Source: a virus
Reading direction: 5' to 3' (one strand)
IMG/VR virus record: IMGVR_UViG_3300000553_000046
Span: 1-57,326 of that record
Length of the DNA stretch: 57,326 nucleotides
Within the stretch, counting starts at the first letter, position 1. Every line of letters starts with the position of its first letter. The notes beneath the pieces were generated by a model. It searched no databases, was not told the origin of the DNA, and saw nothing but the letters and a program-made list of their open reading frames with translations. Below, piece after piece: positions 53,846 to 57,326 of this stretch. Both the position numbers and the translations under genes were made by a program.

Positions 53846-54418
53846 ATGTGTTTAGACAATGTTGGAGAAAGATTAGTAGCAACCGAAGACATCAAATGCT
53901 ACAAGTTATTAAATTGCATAAAAGTACCTACTGAGTTTGCGCTAACCTGTCATGGAAAAAAGGCCAAAGCAATCGTTCATGATATGGAGTTTGATGTTAT
54001 AATCTCAATTTGTAATGGCAATATGTATCTCTGTAGCGACAACAGATCACTGGATGGAAGAGAATGTCCAGAAAAGTTTGGCAAAACCTATTCGTGGATT
54101 GTAGATCCTAGCACAACTTCTGTTATTTGCAAGAGGAAGGAGTTGATATGTGATGGGTACAAAACGCCTTACCAGAATGCTATTGTAAGAATTGGTGAAA
54201 CCTATATATCAGAACTCAGATGTGAATATCTTGAGGCTGCATGTTACATTGTCAGAGAAGGACTCCATTCATACGCTAACAGATCTTCTTATATACATCA
54301 TCGTGACGTAGAGGTCGAATGTATCATCCCTAAAGGTGCTTCTTATTATGTAGGAACATTTCGTAGTGATGTTAGTTATGCTTCTGATAAATTGGTTTAT
54401 AGTTCTGTAATTCTTTAA
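53846..54418 (+). CDS. Paralogue A of a tandem pair, 190 aa
   Basis: The protein shares with the next one the opening M-C-L-x-N-x-G, then T-x-D-[IL]-x-C-Y-K near 14-20, the block N-N/D-R-x-L-[DN]-G-R-x-C-P-x-K-F-G-x-x-Y-S-W-I-V at about 65-90, K-T-P-Y-Q at 107-111, and a C-terminal C-x-I-P-K-G-A-x-Y-Y. I estimate over 40% identity. Proteins with the IPKGxxYY ending occur widely in gut Bacteroidales phages and prophages; their function is unknown to me. Several conserved Cys residues could bind metal. No signal peptide. Confidence 0.7.
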   Translation: MCLDNVGERLVATEDIKCYKLLNCIKVPTEFALTCHGKKAKAIVHDMEFDVIISICNGNMYLCSDNRSLDGRECPEKFGKTYSWIVDPSTTSVICKRKELICDGYKTPYQNAIVRIGETYISELRCEYLEAACYIVREGLHSYANRSSYIHHRDVEVECIIPKGASYYVGTFRSDVSYASDKLVYSSVIL

Positions 54419-54428
54419 ATTATATGTT

Positions 54429-54995
54429 ATGTGTTTAAGTAATACAGGAAGAAAATTAACAGCTACTAAAGATTTAGTATGCTATAAGCGATTGGTAGAT
54501 ACGATTATTCTGAAAGAAGGATTTGAACAATATCATGGTAAAGAGGCGACAGCTATAGTTGGTGGGGAACAACTGCAGATTGTAATCTCTATTCATGATG
54601 GAAGATTATATCTCTGTTCTAATAACAGATGTCTTAATGGAAGATGTTGTCCAAATAAATTTGGATTAAGATATTCCTGGATAGTTAATGAGAAAGTAAA
54701 ATCCATTAAATGTGATGGAGAAGAGCTAATTGCAATGTTAGCATTTAAAACTCCATATCAGGATGCTGTAGTTAAAATCGGACAGACTTATAAATCAGAC
54801 CTTAGAAAAGATGAGGATGATAAAGTAAGTATAGGTATTCATTCATTTCTCAATTTAGAAGATGCTAAATGCGATGGATCAGGGACATTTGTAGAATGTT
54901 GTATACCTAAAGGTGCTAGGTATTACAAAGGAGTTTATGCAAATGCAAAAAACTACGCATCTGATACATTAATCTATGTAAAAATTATAGAATAA
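54429..54995 (+). CDS. Paralogue B of the tandem pair, 188 aa
   Basis: It starts 10 bases after paralogue A and shares its whole domain plan (MCLSNTGRKLTATKDLVCYK; LNGRCCPNKFGLRYSWIV; KTPYQDAVVKIGQTY; ECCIPKGARYYKG). Base composition is more AT-rich than in copy A, suggesting the duplication is old or that one copy came from another phage. Both copies keep the conserved residues, so both probably work. It is likely co-transcribed with copy A and the 153-aa gene. Confidence 0.7.
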   Translation: MCLSNTGRKLTATKDLVCYKRLVDTIILKEGFEQYHGKEATAIVGGEQLQIVISIHDGRLYLCSNNRCLNGRCCPNKFGLRYSWIVNEKVKSIKCDGEELIAMLAFKTPYQDAVVKIGQTYKSDLRKDEDDKVSIGIHSFLNLEDAKCDGSGTFVECCIPKGARYYKGVYANAKNYASDTLIYVKIIE

Positions 54996-55010
54996 TATAT
55001 ATTTAAAATC

Positions 55011-55472
55011 ATGAAAAAGACAATTGAATTAACATTAGAGCAAGCAAGAGACTTGTATGGAAAATCCAAAGAAATAGATCAACTCCTACTTGCTAATTTT
55101 ACATTAGAAGAGCTGATGAAGGAAGATTGGGAGAACATTACTACATACGATGACGTACGGTGTAGATCAATCGTTTCTCATCCAATGTCAGACCTTGATA
55201 CACCCGATGTTATCTCATACAAAAAAATGTGTTCAGTGATTAAAGCTCTTAATCCACAAGGATGGAAAGCGAAATTCGATGGGAAACAGAGAAATTGGTG
55301 CCTCTATTGGTCGGTTCGTTCAGACAGTTCTGGTTTTTCGATCTGGCGCACGGATCTCCACTACGGGGCTACGGCCATCGGTTCCCGCCTTTGGTTTGCA
55401 AGTAAAGAAAGAGCACAGCATTTTATGAAATACTTTACAGAAATTGCAAGGCCATTTTATGAGATACGGTAA
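55011..55472 (+). CDS. Unknown protein with a GC-rich C-terminal segment, 153 aa
   Basis: A 153-aa protein: helical N-terminus (LTLEQARDLYGKSKEIDQLL) and a C-terminal domain with NWCLYWSVRSDSSGFSIW, GSRLWFASKERAQHFMKYF. The DNA between about 55300 and 55395 is far richer in GC than the bases on either side (codons such as CGC, GCC, ATC), though the frame is intact. This could be a segment acquired by recombination. I know similar C-termini from Bacteroides phages and mobile elements but no function. Confidence 0.65.
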   Translation: MKKTIELTLEQARDLYGKSKEIDQLLLANFTLEELMKEDWENITTYDDVRCRSIVSHPMSDLDTPDVISYKKMCSVIKALNPQGWKAKFDGKQRNWCLYWSVRSDSSGFSIWRTDLHYGATAIGSRLWFASKERAQHFMKYFTEIARPFYEIR

Positions 55473-55480
55473 TTTTAAAA

Positions 55481-55518
55481 ATTAAACCATTCGCTTAGGT
55501 CCTAATGAATGGTTTAAT
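55481..55518 (+). terminator. Perfect 12-bp hairpin between two small genes
   Basis: ATTAAACCATTC (55481-55492) pairs without mismatch with GAATGGTTTAAT (55507-55518); the 14-base loop contains the palindrome AGGTCCT. No T-tract follows (CAAAATAAAAAG), so it may be a processing or regulatory hairpin rather than a terminator. Confidence 0.6.
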
Positions 55519-55535
55519 CAAAATAAAAAGAAATC

Positions 55536-55796
55536 ATGAGATACAAATCAAAACGTGATCAATTAAACGAGAAACTTACTGAAGCCTCGAATGCTAAATC
55601 TCATGCGAAAGCTCAATACGAAAAAGCAAAGAAAAGACGAGATCGAAAAGAAAATTGGGGATTCTTCGCAGTCTCTCTATGGACTGTAGAATTGTGGTTG
55701 CTTTCATATGAAGCTAAAGTTGCTAAAGAAATCTATGACGCTATATGCAACTACGAAGATATGCTCTTTGAAGAGAAAAATAAATTAAACGATTAG
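55536..55796 (+). CDS. Small coiled-coil protein with one possible membrane segment, 86 aa
   Basis: Residues 1-38 are a Lys/Ala/Glu-rich helix (KLTEASNAKSHAKAQYEKAK), residues about 41-58 are aromatic and hydrophobic (WGFFAVSLWTVELWLLS) and residues 59-86 again a charged helix. The arrangement could be a membrane-inserted hairpin or an amphipathic packing helix. The next gene also has a membrane helix and is 40 bp downstream; the pair might act together at the host membrane. Confidence 0.55.
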   Translation: MRYKSKRDQLNEKLTEASNAKSHAKAQYEKAKKRRDRKENWGFFAVSLWTVELWLLSYEAKVAKEIYDAICNYEDMLFEEKNKLND

Positions 55797-55836
55797 CATT
55801 GTGAACAGATAGTTCTAACTTTTAAAAGTCTAAATT

Positions 55837-56118
55837 ATGTGGCATATTATTTTACCAATATTAATTATTGCACTACTCTTTGGAGCAGTATTCTGGCTTT
55901 TCAAAAGTATAAGAAAGACATCTCTTTTACTTTGGAATGACATTAAAATACTTGAAAAAAGAGTAGATGCTGCAGAAACTCTAGAAGAAGTGCAATCTGC
56001 TTGGGCTGATGTACAAACCATAAGAAAAAGATCAGCAGGCGAACCTCAACATATAAATGTTATGGTTATGATCGGCATACTTCAAACAAAATACAAGTAT
56101 TTAAAACAAACAGGCTAA
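55837..56118 (+). CDS. Small membrane protein with N-terminal anchor, 93 aa
   Basis: Residues 3-23 (HIILPILIIALLFGAVFWLF) form a clear membrane helix, followed by a basic stretch and a charged helix up to about 70. The layout suggests an inner-membrane protein with a cytoplasmic helical domain. Its stop lies inside a 14-bp sequence that is repeated 739 bp further right, on the other side of the HNH gene. Confidence 0.6.
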   Translation: MWHIILPILIIALLFGAVFWLFKSIRKTSLLLWNDIKILEKRVDAAETLEEVQSAWADVQTIRKRSAGEPQHINVMVMIGILQTKYKYLKQTG

Positions 56119-56281
56119 ACATTGATCCTGATGTGAATTACCCATGCAAAATACTTATCGTGTACACGAAGAAGATACAAGTAATTCACATAAAGATGAT
56201 AATCCTGAATTGACAGGATGTTGTAAGCCCCCAATCAAATGGGCGATAGCTAAACAGTAAAATGGCAACGGAGTAATCCTA
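56119..56281 (+). other. 163-bp noncoding segment with several stems
   Basis: Perfect pairings in order: TGTGAATTAC (56132-56141) with GTAATTCACA (56181-56190), enclosing the palindrome CGTGTACACG; ATCCTG (56202-56207) with CAGGAT (56214-56219); GCCC (56227-56230) with GGGC (56241-56244). It ends at the stop of the convergent HNH gene. It may be a structured RNA or intron-like remnant; I found no complete group I core. Confidence 0.45.
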
Positions 56282-56782
56282 TCATCTTTCAATGTTTAAT
56301 TTTTCATGTAACTCTCTATGACAGTTAGAGCATAAGAGAACACATTTATCAAGTTCTTTGATGTATTTATCTGAAAATACTCTTTTATAATTGTTCCAGT
56401 CAGAATCTTTTGTAGCTGGGTCAATGTGATGGAATTCTAATGCGGCCAATGATTTATCATATCCACAATTTGAGCAACATCCTCCTTTGTAATCAACTGC
56501 CTTTTGTTTAGCAATTCTTTGTCTATTTTTGCCAGATATTTTAATACAAGCTTTACAAAAAGAGCTAGATTTAGTAGAAGTATAAAATTCAGGTAAAGGC
56601 TTTGAGATTTTACAACTTGGACAAGTTTTTTGATTAATTAATTTATCAAAGCTTCTTTGTGTTTGTAGATTATACTTTTTTAACCAATACCTAACATTAG
56701 GTTGAGTTGTTTTTAGTATTTCTGCAATTTTCCAAGTACTATGACCTATAGAAATTAGGTCAATAAGATTTTGTTTTTCCAT
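56282..56782 (-). CDS. HNH homing-type endonuclease with helix-turn-helix, 166 aa
   Basis: The N-terminus has a helix-turn-helix (HSTWKIAEILKTTQPNVRYW), then a first Cys pair (CPSCK) with CKAC, then the HNH core: CSNCGYDKSLAALEFHHIDP and CVLLCSNCHRELHE. The His-His and two CxxC pairs are all present, so it should fold and bind zinc and metal. The ATG at 56782 is preferred; an upstream TTG at 56803 falls within the -7 promoter element. It points against the surrounding plus-strand genes. Such free-standing HNH genes spread by cutting DNA of phages that lack them. Confidence 0.85.
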   Translation of the reverse strand: MEKQNLIDLISIGHSTWKIAEILKTTQPNVRYWLKKYNLQTQRSFDKLINQKTCPSCKISKPLPEFYTSTKSSSFCKACIKISGKNRQRIAKQKAVDYKGGCCSNCGYDKSLAALEFHHIDPATKDSDWNNYKRVFSDKYIKELDKCVLLCSNCHRELHEKLNIER

Positions 56783-56800
56783 AATATAAAGTTTAATATG

Positions 56801-56832
56801 CAAATATACTCAAAAAGTACGTCAAAAACAAA
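56801..56832 (-). promoter_or_regulatory. Consensus Bacteroidetes promoter for the HNH gene
   Basis: On the minus strand TTTG (56832-56829), 20 bases, then TATATTTG (56808-56801): a full match to TTTG-N19~21-TAnnTTTG. The start of transcription falls about a dozen bases before the ATG at 56782. Confidence 0.75.
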
Positions 56833-56865
56833 TACTAAATGAGAAACAGTGGGCTAAACATTGAT

Positions 56866-57245
56866 ACCACTTAAATCACTGATATTCATAGAGATATGAA
56901 ACGTGTTGTTCCCTTGAGAAAGGAATAGATGAAATGTTATGCTGATTGAGTTAAGAATTGGCAATGAGTGTGATTCTAATAGGTGAATATGGTTTGAGTC
57001 CATAAGCTTAGGAGGCATAATAACATTTTTGAACCCACAACACGAATGAGTTCTCAGCAAGATGATTATGGTTGAAGCTTAGATGAAACAGGATAAAGCT
57101 AAGGGTTTGGCTCTGTAGAATTTCTAAGAAACCCCGAAAGACCCACAGTAATCATTGTGACCCTACTCTTATTGGATGAAATGCAACATCGTATTTTTTA
57201 ATGGATGATCTGATAAGATAAGAGGGTGCTAAGAAAAGAGAATTA
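56866..57245 (+). other. 380-bp noncoding leader with stacked stems before the tRNA
   Basis: No convincing gene. Paired elements cluster at 57075-57225: CTTAG (57078-57082) with CTAAG (57099-57103), GGGTTT (57103-57108) with AAACCC (57129-57134), CACA (57144-57147) with TGTG (57156-57159), and CTCTTAT (57166-57172) with ATAAGAG (57218-57224). AAGCTTAG occurs twice (57004-57011, 57075-57082). A TATGG-loop-CCATA arm near 56984-57003 looks like a tRNA T-arm, but no matching acceptor was found. A noncoding RNA or long tRNA leader is possible. Confidence 0.45.
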
Positions 57246-57319
57246 GGGCCTATAGCTCAATTGGTTAGAGCAGCAGACTCATAATCTGAAGGTTGGGGGA
57301 TCATAACCCTCTAGGCCCA
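57246..57319 (+). tRNA. tRNA with CAT anticodon (Met, possibly Ile2)
   Basis: Acceptor arms GGGCCTA (57246-57252) and TAGGCCC (57312-57318) pair fully, followed by discriminator A. The D-arm reads TAGCTCAATTGGTTAGAGCA, the anticodon loop is CTCATAA (anticodon CAT), and the T-arm is near GGGGG-ATCATAA-CCCTC. G1-C72 pairing excludes a typical initiator. Elongator Met is most likely; lysidine-modified Ile2 cannot be ruled out. Confidence 0.92.
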
Positions 57320-57326
57320 CAAACCC

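Larger units (their letters stand above)
56113..56865. repeat. 14-bp direct repeats flanking the HNH unit
   Basis: GGCTAAACATTGAT occurs at 56113-56126 (overlapping the stop of the 93-aa gene) and at 56852-56865. Similarity extends a few bases upstream (AAACAG before each copy). The enclosed 725 bp hold a structured segment and the HNH gene, so the repeats could mark the edges of an inserted unit. Confidence 0.7.

Noticed and set aside
56984-57011. A second tRNA
   Set aside because: A T-arm-like hairpin (TATGG/CCATA) is present but no acceptor, D-arm or anticodon arm fits around it.
56119-57245. Group I intron around the HNH gene
   Set aside because: Stems and an AATCCTGA string recall intron elements, but I could not find a matching P7 pair or a complete core on either strand, and the HNH gene is not inside a split gene.

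Overview
The window reads as about 57 kb of a crAss-like phage (order Crassvirales) that infects Bacteroidales. The main support is a single block of co-oriented minus-strand genes with the order expected of that group. From right to left it runs: helix-turn-helix protein, IHF-like protein, zinc protein, large terminase, portal, scaffold-like protein, major capsid protein, head and connector proteins, tail stabilisation protein, fibres, then giant internal proteins that include a virion RNA polymerase with a DFDID catalytic motif. The DNA is AT-rich. Two promoters fit the Bacteroidetes pattern TTTG-N19~21-TAnnTTTG. No tool was run; family names rest on motif reading and gene order.

Layout. 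1-834 (minus) is the start of a collagen-like fibre that leaves the window. 840-26165 (minus) holds the internal or ejected proteins: a 1616-aa protein with a PD-(D/E)XK nuclease, a 4459-aa polyprotein (HExxE zincin-like site, RNA polymerase, C-terminal NADAR domain), two proteins of about 870 aa, and a 313-aa protein whose histidine-phosphatase motifs are circularly permuted. 26175-34851 (minus) holds the tail stabilisation protein, connector proteins and a calcineurin-like metallophosphoesterase with its own promoter. 35015-41625 (minus) holds fibre, anchor and head-accessory proteins, several with long Thr/Ser-rich linkers. 41622-51954 (minus) is the head assembly and packaging module.

51955-52170 is a divergent intergenic region with a leftward promoter and a strong hairpin. 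52171-56118 (plus) carries small genes of unknown function separated by hairpin terminators, including a tandem paralogous pair. 56119-57245 holds an inward-facing HNH endonuclease gene with its own promoter, between two apparently structured noncoding segments and flanked by a 14-bp direct repeat. A tRNA with a CAT anticodon closes the window.

How it works together. The minus-strand block encodes the virion: terminase and portal fill the capsid, connector and tail stabilisation proteins build the short tail, fibres bind the host, and the giant proteins are likely packaged and ejected with the DNA. The most striking points are a NADAR domain (a family that reverses guanine ADP-ribosylation) fused to the virion polymerase, and the permuted histidine phosphatase in the same cargo block. 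Together with the nuclease and zincin-like site they suggest an enzyme set delivered at the moment of infection, possibly including anti-defence activity.
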